From Adineta vaga (Eukaryota; Rotifera): a stretch of 64,000 bases of DNA. The stretch lies in the NCBI GenBank assembly GCA_021613535.1, contig CP075493.1:6572001-6636000 (forward strand), read 5' to 3'. The stretch's first letter is position 1. Each line of letters opens with the position of its first letter. Under the pieces are notes generated by a model. That model was not told where the DNA came from, made no database searches, and saw nothing but the letters and a program-made list of their open reading frames with translations. This document shows, piece by piece, positions 25,845 to 47,895 of this stretch. Both the position numbers and the translations under genes were made by a program.

Positions 25845-26426
25845 ACAATATACATTCAGCAGTTCGTGATTTCTCTTCTACAACGGAAGTCGATGAAATA
25901 ATCTCTTTTTCTCGACAAATTTTAAAAATTTTCTTTTCAACTAATTATTAACAAGTATTTTATTGTTTTCATCTTAAATAGAATAAAATAACACGATTTT
26001 TTTTTCAAATAAGAATTCAGTCAACATATCAATTTGTTCTGTTCACGTTTTTAAAGGTATACAATAGGTTGATATTGAGCGCCCTCTTTCCTTTGGCAGA
26101 GGTTAGGTATCATTTCAATACAATGGCGAAAAAAGTCTGTGTAACTTATCTGAACCCGACGTGTCGCATTCTTTCGAGTGTCGTGAGTAATCAACAAATT
26201 TTATACCTTAATACTCATCGGAGAAAAGAAAAGGTATATGAACTTATAAGAAGGAATAAACAATTGAAAATAAAAGAAAGAAAGTGAAGCAACACAAATC
26301 ATGAACAACAGCCAAAACTGGGTTAATGTTCTGTTTGTCATGCTGCCCTTTCAAATCGAAGAGAAAAAATATATATAAAATGTTCATTTTGATTGTTTGT
26401 TTTTCTTCTTTCTTTCAGATTTTGAA
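25845..26426 (+). other. Upstream / 5' UTR region of the neurobeachin gene
   Basis: A splice acceptor (tctttctttcag) ends at 26419, eight bases before the neurobeachin ATG at 26427, which implies a spliced 5' UTR. A possible donor is GAAAAG followed by gtatat near 26235. The 72-codon open frame at 26069-26287 is probably part of this noncoding leader. Confidence 0.4.
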
Positions 26427-36587
<10,161 letters not shown>

Positions 36588-37185
36588 GTGACGTTCTCAT
36601 ATCTCTATTTATTGTAGTGTAATTCTTCTTCTTCTTCTTTTATTATTTCTTTCGTCGTTAAAATGTATGGATTAACATAACATATACTCTTCTAGTTGCT
36701 TCTATTTGTAACTTCTTTTTATTTACCTTTCTTCGACATTCCATTAATGTATGTGTATATGAGTTTCAATGAGAAAAAAAAGAATTATAAAACAAGAATT
36801 TAAAATTTGCTGTTAAGCAAATAACAGCTCTACCCGTGATATTCAATTCTTTCCTTCTTTTTCTGTGTATGCGTCGTATTTCTATAGGTTAATTTGTAAC
36901 GTGAAAAAATGCAACTTTCGATTCTGTCCAATTTTGCTTATCTGTGTATTTCTTTTGTGACTTATTCATTCTCAAAACTAAACCAATGGTTCTTCTTTTC
37001 TTTCTTTCTTTTTGTTTTGCTTATTGACACAACTTACTGCATTCCTAACATTTTCTTACTTTTACCGCTCTGTGTTTGTTTTTTTTTCTTTAAATCAAAT
37101 AAAATAATATTTACAATATCAACAGATTCAACTCTTCATTATATATAAAATAAAAATATTTATAGATTATTTGAAAACATAAGAC
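36588..37185 (+). other. Spacer between neurobeachin and GALE, no gene seen
   Basis: About 0.6 kb, T-rich, with TTC runs near 36626. It presumably contains the neurobeachin 3' UTR and the GALE promoter. The 79-codon frame at 36909-37148 is Phe/Leu-rich and looks like chance. Confidence 0.5.
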
Positions 37186-38682
<1,497 letters not shown>

Positions 38683-38981
38683 AATCTCATTTATTTTTCA
38701 AATATTATAACAATCATGGATATTCCTCCTTTTTTTTTGTTCTCGCTTATTCTCATGCTTTTTGCTAATTATTCATTTATTGTATTGGTTTATTCGTACT
38801 AATGATATTCAATATTTGGTGGAATTGTTCAATTTCTGTTTTGAATAGTATACATGATTGTAAAACGTTAATAATATTATTATTCGGATTATAAATATAT
38901 GGTTTACACAGATATTAGATGAAATAATTCTGTACATATTTAATTTTATATTTATACGATACATGCACTCCTTAGTAAAAC

Positions 38982-39995
38982 TTAGAAATGATTTACAGAG
39001 GGAATGGCAGATCTGTTTCTTCTTCTTCTTGTAACATGTGGTTGTTGATGAGCTTGACTTGCAATATATCTCCTCGACATGACAACTGGTTGAGTAAATT
39101 TCTGTTGAAAATAATTGAGTTGTAATGGAAATATGTTCGAAAGATATGGTGTTGATGACGATTGATAATCTCTGACTCCTAAATATATTTTATTCCATAA
39201 CAATTTGTCGAAATTTCATCAAATTAACTTACCAAATGGTTGCTTTAGTTGCATACCATAATTCCACATCGGATTGTTTTGAAATGAACCAGTCGGGACC
39301 AAACAAACATTTTCATAAACATTACTATATCGAATAGGTATTTGTCTATTGCGAGTTTCTTGTTGAACATTCGAAGATACACGTCTTAGCATTGTATCAA
39401 CATCAACATTCGGTGTCGTTATATGTCGAAGTAAATGATGAGTAAATATACTATTTCGTCCTTTGATGATCAAACTCGTAATTGGTGCTCCTTCTGCACC
39501 AGAATAAGCGATGATTGTCGATGGAGGTGGACGGACAGGTGCAAGACCTTGGAGCAAGCCCAACGTTTGTCGATCGAAAAAGGGCATTTGGCGTCCTAAT
39601 TCTCGATGAGGTCGACAACAATCAAGAATAACGATGATTGCTCTAGGAGCTTTACTTCTCATAGTATCTATAAAGTTTTCAACATTGATAGCATCTTCTT
39701 TTATATTTCCTGAATTGATTTGTGCATTATCTGTTGGAATTAAATAATTGAAATCATTATACTGTACACCAAGACCAGAAAAATAGAATATTACTAAAGA
39801 ATTTGGTTCAATAGATTGTGCAAATCTATTGGTACGTTTTCCCATTTGATAACTATCCAAATCTGTTGCACAATGTGTAAGAAATCCAATTGAACGTAAT
39901 GCCAAACACATATCATTTGCATCGTTAACACATGGTTTTCGTGGTATTGCTTCATAATTACTATTACCAATGACTAATGCTTGTCTTTGGAACAT
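38982..39995 (-). CDS. Caspase-like (C14 p20) protein with lost catalytic histidine
   Basis: Coding join on the minus strand 39995-39233 and 39178-38982 gives 319 residues; phases agree. The p20-like fold is clear: QALVIGNSNY at the start, VNDANDM, LRSIGF, VIFYFSGLGVQY, then VILDCCRPHR and IIAYSGAEG. The Cys of the dyad (DCC) is present, but the histidine of the usual SGHG motif is replaced by Leu (SGLG, codon CTT). The paralogue at 41306 keeps SGHG. The protein is therefore probably an inactive pseudoenzyme, perhaps a regulator or decoy. The second exon encodes a basic tail with RRRRNR. Metacaspase/caspase relatives act in cell death or proteostasis; the role here is unknown. Confidence 0.85.
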
Positions 39996-41305
39996 AATTG
40001 TAGTCGACTAGATTGAATATATGCCGTGCAGATTTCTATTGATTGTCGATAATTAAACAATATTTTTATCTAATTAAATGAAGCTTCTGTGTATGATAAA
40101 GTTATTTAATATATTCTTGTTTTCTACTAAATCCGACATTCGTAAGATTATCGAAAAAAATGTTTTAAAATAGAATTTTTTTCATTCGAATACACGTATG
40201 AGTTAAGAGAAATTTCCAACCTAAAATTTCGGTTACTCACTTTAACTATTGTTTATTTTTATGATAAAATGTGATATTTGTTGTTGATTGCTTACATTCT
40301 ATCGCGATGAATGAATAATCGCTTGGTGTATAAGAATATTATTTCTTTTCCCCAACATAATAGCGTGTCTCTTATGTTATGAAAAAAATGGTTCAGGTCC
40401 AATAATTCTTACTGATAAATAGTGTCCTATAACCACCATATATCAAATAGATATGCTTGCATTTTTCTTTCAAAATAACAGGCAATATATACTCATTAGA
40501 GAATATTCTGGGTTTAATTGGGCTTCTGTAAAATAAAATCAACAGGTGTAATGTTTCAGATAAATTTTTCAGTAGAAAAATGTTGTATCAATCAAGATGC
40601 TTATCACTTAACAGTAAAAATTATATTAAAACCATGAGTATATCTCTAAGATGCAAAAAGAAGTCGTCTACTATATCTATAGAAGTTCTCGTTGAAGAAT
40701 TTTGCTTCTTAGGTCATCATAATGAAGCATAGAATGCAAAAAGGAAAATAAGAAGAACACTTTGCTTAGTAACTATATAACTAATAATGTGACAGAACTG
40801 AAAAATCAAACATAAAACAAAATCGACCATGCGACAAAGAAAAATAAATAAACATTTCGTGCACTGAGTATGGGAATAGTTTCATTAGTTGCTACTATCT
40901 GATCAATGATCCAGTGCATCCTTCACCTTTTTTTCTCTCGAATAAACAGAAAAATAGAAAAATAACTGAAATATTTCAGCTGATGTAGAAAGTAAGAAGT
41001 GAGTACGATGGAAAAAGCTTTTTTCGTTTGTGCATTACTAGGATGTCTTATTCATCATATTACAACTTCCTTTTTATTACATAATCATCGATGAGAAATT
41101 TAATTGCTTTTGTCACTCAAGAATCCTCACGTAATTATTATGACTAATTTTGATGAAATGACGCGTTTTGTTCTATACAAACACAACCTATTATGTAGAG
41201 AAAATTTGTTTTAATTCTTTTTTTTCTGTAAATTTATTGATATCTAGAGCGTTTTTTTTTCAAATAGATGTTTTCACTTTTAGATTAGTATCGTACATTA
41301 TCAAC
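39996..41305. other. Divergent spacer between the two caspase-like paralogues
   Basis: About 1.3 kb with no coding frame of note. It holds the promoters of both divergent genes. I see no clear inverted repeat or mobile-element trace that would explain the duplication. Confidence 0.5.
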
Positions 41306-42277
41306 ATGTACAAGAAACAAGCACTGCTTATTGGTAATGTTAAATATGCAGAAGGAGATCTAGTACCTTGTGCAAAAGATGCTAAAGATACAGCTGCATC
41401 TCTACAATCGATTGGTTTTCAAGTGCGAGTTGGATTGGATCTTGGTAACGATCAGATGAAATCGACGATTCAGCAATTTGCACGGTCTGTTCGACCAGGT
41501 GCTGTAGTTATCTTTTACTATTCTGGTCATGGTGCTCAGTTTGATGGGAAAAATATTTTGTTACCCATAGATTTTTCCGATCTCAATTGTACTAATGCTC
41601 AAAATGTAATTCAACAGCTACATCAAAATCGACCACGAGCTGTTATCGTCATTCTAGATTGTTGTCGTACCCGTTTGAACATATTGGATGAAGCGAAAAG
41701 AGCTTTGTTCTTCGATCGACGTCCAAGACTAAGAGATGGTCTTACACCTATGGGAGGTCCACCATCAACGATCATTGCTTATGGATGTGCAGCTGGAGAA
41801 TCATCCATAGCGAGATCTAATCTCCGAAATAGTGTTTATACACATCATTTACGTCCTCGTATTACTACACCCGATGTTGATCTTGAAACTATATTGAAAT
41901 ATGTTGCTATAGATGTTCAACGAGACTCAGATAACGAACAATTACCTTTTATCTTTAGTAATTGCAATGAACCTATCTATCTTAATAGTAATTCGTGGTC
42001 AAATAGTCCGGCTTGGCCACGAGCTGTACATTTCAATCCAGTAGTGAGTGAGTGATTGATTATGAAAATAGTCTGTTTACATTTAATATTGCAAATATTT
42101 TTAGTGATGTCTGATAATCGTCTACGTCGTAAACATCATGCTACTTTCAATCTTCGACCAGAAATGACTGATTTCTCACATGGTTTTCGTGATTATTCTC
42201 GTATACCAACTAATAGATATCCATTGCGAAACCATTTATGGTCAGGTGCGATGGAATCACCACATAGACACTGGTAA
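41306..42277 (+). CDS. Caspase-like (C14 p20) protein with intact Cys-His dyad
   Basis: Coding join 41306-42047 and 42105-42277 (57-base intron) gives 304 residues. The ATG at 41306 is chosen because MYKKQALLIGN aligns with the start of the paralogue; the frame is open further upstream but has no family sequence there. The dyad is present: VIFYYSGHGAQF (His) and VILDCCRT (Cys). Other shared parts are AKDAKDTAASLQSIGF, GGPPSTIIAYGCAAGE and VYTHHLRPRITTPDVDLE. The same two-exon structure with a short basic C-terminal exon (LRRKHH) as the gene at 38982 shows a local inverted duplication. It is probably an active cysteine peptidase; the basic P1 preference of metacaspases or Asp preference of caspases cannot be read from the sequence. 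Confidence 0.86.
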
Positions 42278-42597
42278 CTAGGAATTTATAAGAAGGCAAC
42301 AAAAGAAATTTTTTATCAAACCAGATTTCATTTCTTTTTTTGTAAACTAAACCAGTTTTGAGAATCATGTCATTGTTATCATAAACGGCTCTGAATCTTT
42401 GATTCTTCATAAAATGTTTGCATGCAATTGCCACCACGTGCTTTGATACAATCGTATGAATCATTGGCGGAATTACATCTAAGTTGTGTAATTTTGATCC
42501 CGTTAATAAAAGATACAATCTAAAGTTTTTTGTCATCTACTAGCTCACAGTAAACTAGTAACGATAAAAATAATAATAATAATAGCAGTTTACAAAA
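42278..42597. other. Short spacer, no gene seen
   Basis: 320 bases between the caspase-like stop and the ARF-like ATG. AT-rich and without a coding pattern. Confidence 0.5.
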
Positions 42598-43326
42598 ATG
42601 AAAATATCAAATGAAAATTCAGCTGATGCTAATCGTAAACAAAACAAACCATTCTTAGTTTTCATAGCTGGACTTCATTCAGCTGGTAACTATTTACTCC
42701 TTATTTTTTATTCTACTCACCCTCAAGTTTCATTCTATTCAGGCAAAACAAGTGTACTCTACTACGCAAAACCTAAAGAACAAATATCTGGATTATTCAC
42801 CATGGGCCTATAATTGGAAATCATTTCAATTGGTAACAACTCTATAAATTTGCTAGATGAAGGTGGACGTTCATCAAGTCGTGCTTTTTTTCGAGCTTAC
42901 TATCGAAGCCTTTCAGGACTTATCTTTGTAGTTGATTCAAATGATCAAAGTAATATTGACGCTGCATGTGAAGAACTTCATCAAATAGGTATTGAAGCCG
43001 AACTACAAAATAAACCTTTCCTTATTCTTGCTAATAAACAAGATTTATCTACTGCAATGCCAGTAGATGAATTAGAAATGAAACTCAATCTAGCGAAATT
43101 CAATGGAACTAGAAAGTGGCATTTACAACCAACGTGTGCTGTTCGTAGTGAAGGTGTTCAAGAAGTCTTAACATGGCTACTAAACGCAATAATGGAAAAA
43201 CAAGCTTTGATAAAACCAGCAATAGAGACAGTAAAAGACACAAAATCAATACAAACTTTTCTCAACTCTCTTCTAAATATGAATGATGTAAAAACATTTT
43301 TTAACAGACGTTTTAGTTTCACATAG
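42598..43326 (+). pseudogene. ARF-like small GTPase with an in-frame stop in switch I
   Basis: ARF/ARL-type GTP-binding protein. Exon 1 runs 42598-42685 and exon 2 starts at 42743; the 57-base intron splits the P-loop, which reads GLHSAGKTS after splicing. The switch I region TMGL is followed by a TAA at 42811-42813, where ARF proteins have the conserved Asn-x-Glu stretch. The same frame then stays open for 170 codons with good family features: switch II motif as DEGGR (usual DVGGQ, so the catalytic Gln is Arg), IFVVDSNDQ, NKQD (G4, base recognition) and TCAV (G5). The C-terminal extension ends in NRRFSFT. The stop truncates the product after about 50 residues. Long preserved reading after the stop suggests a recent mutation, recoding or an assembly error. 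Confidence 0.75.
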
Positions 43327-43777
43327 GCATCTATTTATATTCGTACATTTTATTTCGGATTATCGATTATGATTGAGGTCATAAAAAGGTCTTCTATTGC
43401 GTTTAGATTTTCATCTGCACTGTTTTTTTTCTATTGATAAGAAATGACCATCTTAGTTGTATTTGCCGAAGAATAAGAAAATAAACTCATAGTCTGTTTC
43501 AAAATAAGCAACGCTTTTGACATTCTTTTCTTCCTTTCTCAACCGAAAAGAAACATGAAAAACAGAGTTTTTTTTTCTTCCTATTAAATACGACTAAAGA
43601 AGTTTCTTTCAGTTCACATGTGTCTGTAATATAATAGCTTAAAAAAAACCCTATTTCTGCGAATTCTTTTTTCCCTTATAATTTTTCCAACAATTCCGCC
43701 GCCGAATAAAGGTATAATTCTTTGCATTTAAACTAAGCTTCACATAAAAGAATTTTTATCGATTGAATCAGCGTAGT
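43327..43777. other. Spacer upstream of the PBZ-finger gene, no gene seen
   Basis: About 450 bases, AT-rich; presumably the promoter of the zinc-finger gene. Nothing else is recognisable. Confidence 0.5.
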
Positions 43778-46700
43778 ATGTCAAATTGTTCTTCATGTAA
43801 CCAACCATTGTGTGATGACGATGACGAGGAAGTAACTACAAAGTCGGGTGTTAGATTTCATCGCACATGTTTGGAACAATTACTCAAACCAAAATCGAAA
43901 ACTACTCCTAAGGTAACGAAAGAAAATACATATATGAGATTAAGATCATTTCTGAAAAGTAAACTGGAAATTTTCCAATCAAAATTCTCTTTTTGAGCGT
44001 AGCAATATAGATAAATATATTCGTTCAGTTACTCTTTGTACTGAAATAATCAATATCGGTAAATATAAGGTCGTAGATGATGGAATGCACGAAACGTCAT
44101 CGTCACAAGGAACACCCTGTCGATATGGTGGTGAATGTCCACAGATCAATGATAAAAGTCATTGTCGTGATTATGCACATCCAGACTATTGTCAAGATGG
44201 TGGTCATTGTATGAATCAAACAGAAGATCATTTGAAAAAATATCGTCATTTACCGCTTTGTCCACGAGCGAGTAAATGTATCGATTATCTAAAAGAAGTC
44301 AAAGAACATTGTAATAGATATCGTCATTTTGCTCCACGTTGTCCATATGGGAATAATTGTGCGTTGTTTCATGATAAAACTCATTTCGAAGATTTTCAAC
44401 ATCCATTTCCGACTCCTTGTCCACGTACTCCATTCGATTGTCCACTCTATAGTGCTTTATGTGAATCAAAGAATAATCAAACTTTACCAAAATCAACTCA
44501 TCAACATTGTTTGAGTTTTGCTCATGTATGTAAATTCGGTCGAAACTGTACCGATACAACACAATTACATCGATCCAAATCGATTCATATTGCTCGTCAA
44601 GTATGTCCATATCGTGAAAGGTGTTATAAAGTATCCGATGAAGATCATATAAATTCATTTACACATCCGAATATTCCCGATATTCGACCATTATGTCCCT
44701 ATCGTGATAATTGTCGTGAACCTGAAAAACTTGAACATAAAGTTAATTTTCGTCATCCTATTACTCATGAAGCTGGTGTCGTACATTATTATGGTTCTAA
44801 TAAAAGAACAAATTTTGTTAAAAATCATAAGAATAATGTAGCTTGTGTCAATCGTTTTATTACTAAACATCAATGGAAACCCTTACCAACAGGAACTATA
44901 CCTGATGAAATCATTAATTGGATACGTACAGTTCAACCTATTCATCGATGCAGTGCAGTTATATTTGAATCGATACTTCTCCATGGATATGTGATGAGTC
45001 GTCTTTATATGGAACGTTTAAACGATCCAACATTTGTAGCTGATTCTGTCTTACATCATAGTCGTATACGACGTATAGAAGCTATGAAAATGAAAACATG
45101 TGAAGATGATGCAAGACAATATGTTACTGCATTAGTTTGTCGCGAATTTGAAAGAACTGGATTTCTATCAAAATCAACCAATCCTGCTCCATATGCGACA
45201 ACTTCCTTTGAAGAAACAATGAGAAAGAAAGAGAATAAGTTATCCGGAATAGTTTCAGTAAATGATATCAATGCACTACGTACAAAAGCTATTGAAATAG
45301 CACGAGCATCTATTAAACTTCATTCCGATCCAGCTGGTATCGGATATGCACCTGATAAAGCATTGGGTACGGATAAACTTGTTTTTAGTATACTTGGACC
45401 ACATTTAGGTCATTATTATGATGATATTATTATTATATTTAAACGAGATATTTTAAATCATCCTGATTCGAATTTTTCTATGCAAGCAGCTACTTCTTTT
45501 ATTAGTGGCAAAGCTTATAACCAGCGACCCTGGTTAGATGACGATCGTGGTTCTACACATGAACGAGCAAATCATTATCACACAACTAAATTGCATGCTT
45601 CAGTACCAGGTTATGAATATGCTGCGGCACTGGAATTGATGGCAATGACTAGTTTACATTTCAATTTGAAAACAATGGATATTAATCTTAAACAAATATT
45701 TGATCGATGGACAACAGTTGATTCTCATCAAAATATCGAAGCTCATTTACCTCAGTTGATTCCTCTCGATTATATAGATCATATTTATATACCAAGAAAT
45801 ATTTTTGATAATCTTAGTGATGATGCTAAAAGAGCTATCGAAGCTGTTTTTAATAATCGTATTACTATTACAGATCATATAGTTGAAAAGATATTGGATA
45901 AAAGATCCTTTGGTCCATCACCTAATTCACCAATACGAGCGGATTATCAGAATACAGTGATCAAAACATTACTGGCACGATATAAAAGATATACTTCTAT
46001 TCTAGCATTAAATTATCTCAAAGGCACAATAATAACAGTACCATCGACAAACCTCGACGATCATTATGTTTTACCTCTAACAATTTCTCAAGCATATGAA
46101 CAATATAGTTTTGAACGATCGAATCCATCTAGAAATAATATAACATATATCTATTGGAAAGCTCTACATGGAGATATGATGTTAACATTATCAAGTGAAA
46201 AAATTGATCCAATGGAGAAACAAACCCATCTTCGTTGTTTAATTTGTTATGTTGCTACAAAATCTGCATCAATTGATGATCATTACCATGAACCAACGTC
46301 CTATCTAGCAGCTGGACATCCATTTCAACATGCAATGATTACTAGTGAAAAGAAATATGCAGTGAAATCTAATACATTATATGTCGGTTGTAATAGTGCA
46401 GATTTTTTCACTTACTGCTTAGAAATTCATTGCTCAACTGGTCAAGTCATTCTAACACATGCTGGACCTAATGCTATTTACAGTCGAGGACAAATGTTTT
46501 GTAGTTTCAATCGATCACAACTCGATTTGACAAAATTGGAATTTGTTCATATTAGTGCTGGTACTCATAAAGTACCTGTACGAGAATTAATCATATGTTT
46601 CGAGAAACAATCTCATTTACATCCGACATTTGATAAAGATTTTACAGCGAATACACCATCAAAAAGTAAGTAATAATAATTGTCATCTTTGAGAATAATT

Positions 46701-46963
46701 GATCTATGGATTCTTGTTTTAATAGCAACAAAACCATACATCAATCCATCTACGCTTAAAATAACGGTGATAATGATAAACGAACACTATGTAAATGGGG
46801 AGTCGATTGCTACGATCATTCGAAAGATCATCGATCGGAATATTTTCATCCTTCAACTTCAAACTCGAAAAAACAAGAAGATGAATATCGAAGACAATGT
46901 AGATGGGGAGCGAATTGCTATGATCATTCCAAAGATCATCGATCAGAATTTTCACATCCATAA
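43778..46963 (+). CDS. Multi-PBZ zinc-finger protein with unknown C-terminal domain; tail frameshifted
   Basis: Exons 43778-43912 and 44070-46665, then probably 46726-46963. Exon 1 encodes a CxxC pair and a later HRTC. The main exon opens with about eight tandem fingers at 44118-44760 fitting the PBZ (poly(ADP-ribose)-binding) pattern C-x-[FY]-G-x-x-C...H...[FY]-x-H. Examples are CRYGGEC, CPYGNNC, CKFGRNC, CPYRERC and CPYRDNC, each followed by spaced histidines. Finger five is enlarged by an insert. About 630 residues follow (44760-46665) with no family I recognise; segments such as LGPHLGHYYDDIIIIFKRD and HASVPGYEYAAALELM look conserved-domain-like. The last exon encodes two more fingers (CKWGVDC, CRWGANC) in a frame that does not match the splice phase, pointing to a one-base loss near 46757-46766. 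PBZ proteins such as APLF and CHFR act in DNA-damage and checkpoint signalling; such a role here is inference. Confidence 0.8.
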
Positions 46964-47895
46964 AAAGAGTACTATGATTATATAAAATATTTGAAATCAA
47001 ACGTTTCCTTATTTTACTGTGTGTTTAATTCAATTAAGAATAAAATACGTTGAATGAAAAATCATACAATTGCTTATGAATGAGCACAACTAATGTCTCT
47101 AACATAGCGTAATATCTTTACAATAGATTTCAACTTTAAAAAAGTTTGTTTTTCATCTGATCATTTCACTTTATTATTAGTACAAGTAGAAAAAAAAGAG
47201 AAAGAGATAAAGATTTTTGACGGCAATAGCGCGCGCTCGGACTTCTAGAAAGAAGCGACAGAAAAGAAAAGCATATATTGTCTGAAAGAAAGACAGACAA
47301 ATCTTAGAGAGAAGGAAAAAAAGCATGTGATACATACACATCAATTGACTCATACTCCTTGTGGAAATCAAGAAGAAATAAGGAAACGAAAATTCAATAC
47401 AATACAACAACGAAAGAGAAAGAAAAACTTAATGCACGTGGCGAATAACAACAACAACAAAATTTGTTATGAAAAATATTGAGAAAAAAAGAGAATTCCA
47501 TTGTTTTGTTTTGTTTTGTTCCACAGCAAACAGACATCAGTACATACGAGCGATGTAAAAAAAGAAAGAAATGACAAACCTACTATAGTTGAACGATGCG
47601 CATATTTTTTCATATTGAAGCGAAAAACGAAAGATTCAATTATTTACACATACACACACGCACAACCTCAAAAAACAAACGAAACCAACTGAATGAGATG
47701 TTTTTCATATATTTATGAGAGATATATGAATGTATAGATCAGTGTATATAAAAAGAAAAGAAAATGAAATAAGAAAAAGAGACCGTTACCGATAATTTAA
47801 GAGAAGAATAAAATCAGTCGGCCGAAAAATAGAGTGCAAGAGACACACACACAAAGATAATAAATAGAAATAGAGAAAGAAAATAGTTCTTATTT
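46964..47895. other. Convergent spacer, probably 3' UTRs
   Basis: About 0.9 kb between the ends of the PBZ-finger gene (+) and CBP/p300 (-). Purine-rich on the plus strand, with no coding frame that carries a domain. Confidence 0.5.

Noticed and set aside
36909-37148. 79-codon Phe/Leu-rich frame after neurobeachin
   Set aside because: T-rich spacer composition explains it; no domain or splice support.
39996-41305. Transposon as the cause of the caspase-like inverted duplication
   Set aside because: No terminal repeats, transposase or reverse transcriptase coding is visible in or around the spacer.
44299-44658. Minus-strand frame of 119 codons inside the PBZ gene
   Set aside because: Shadow of the zinc-finger exon; the plus-strand fingers are clear.
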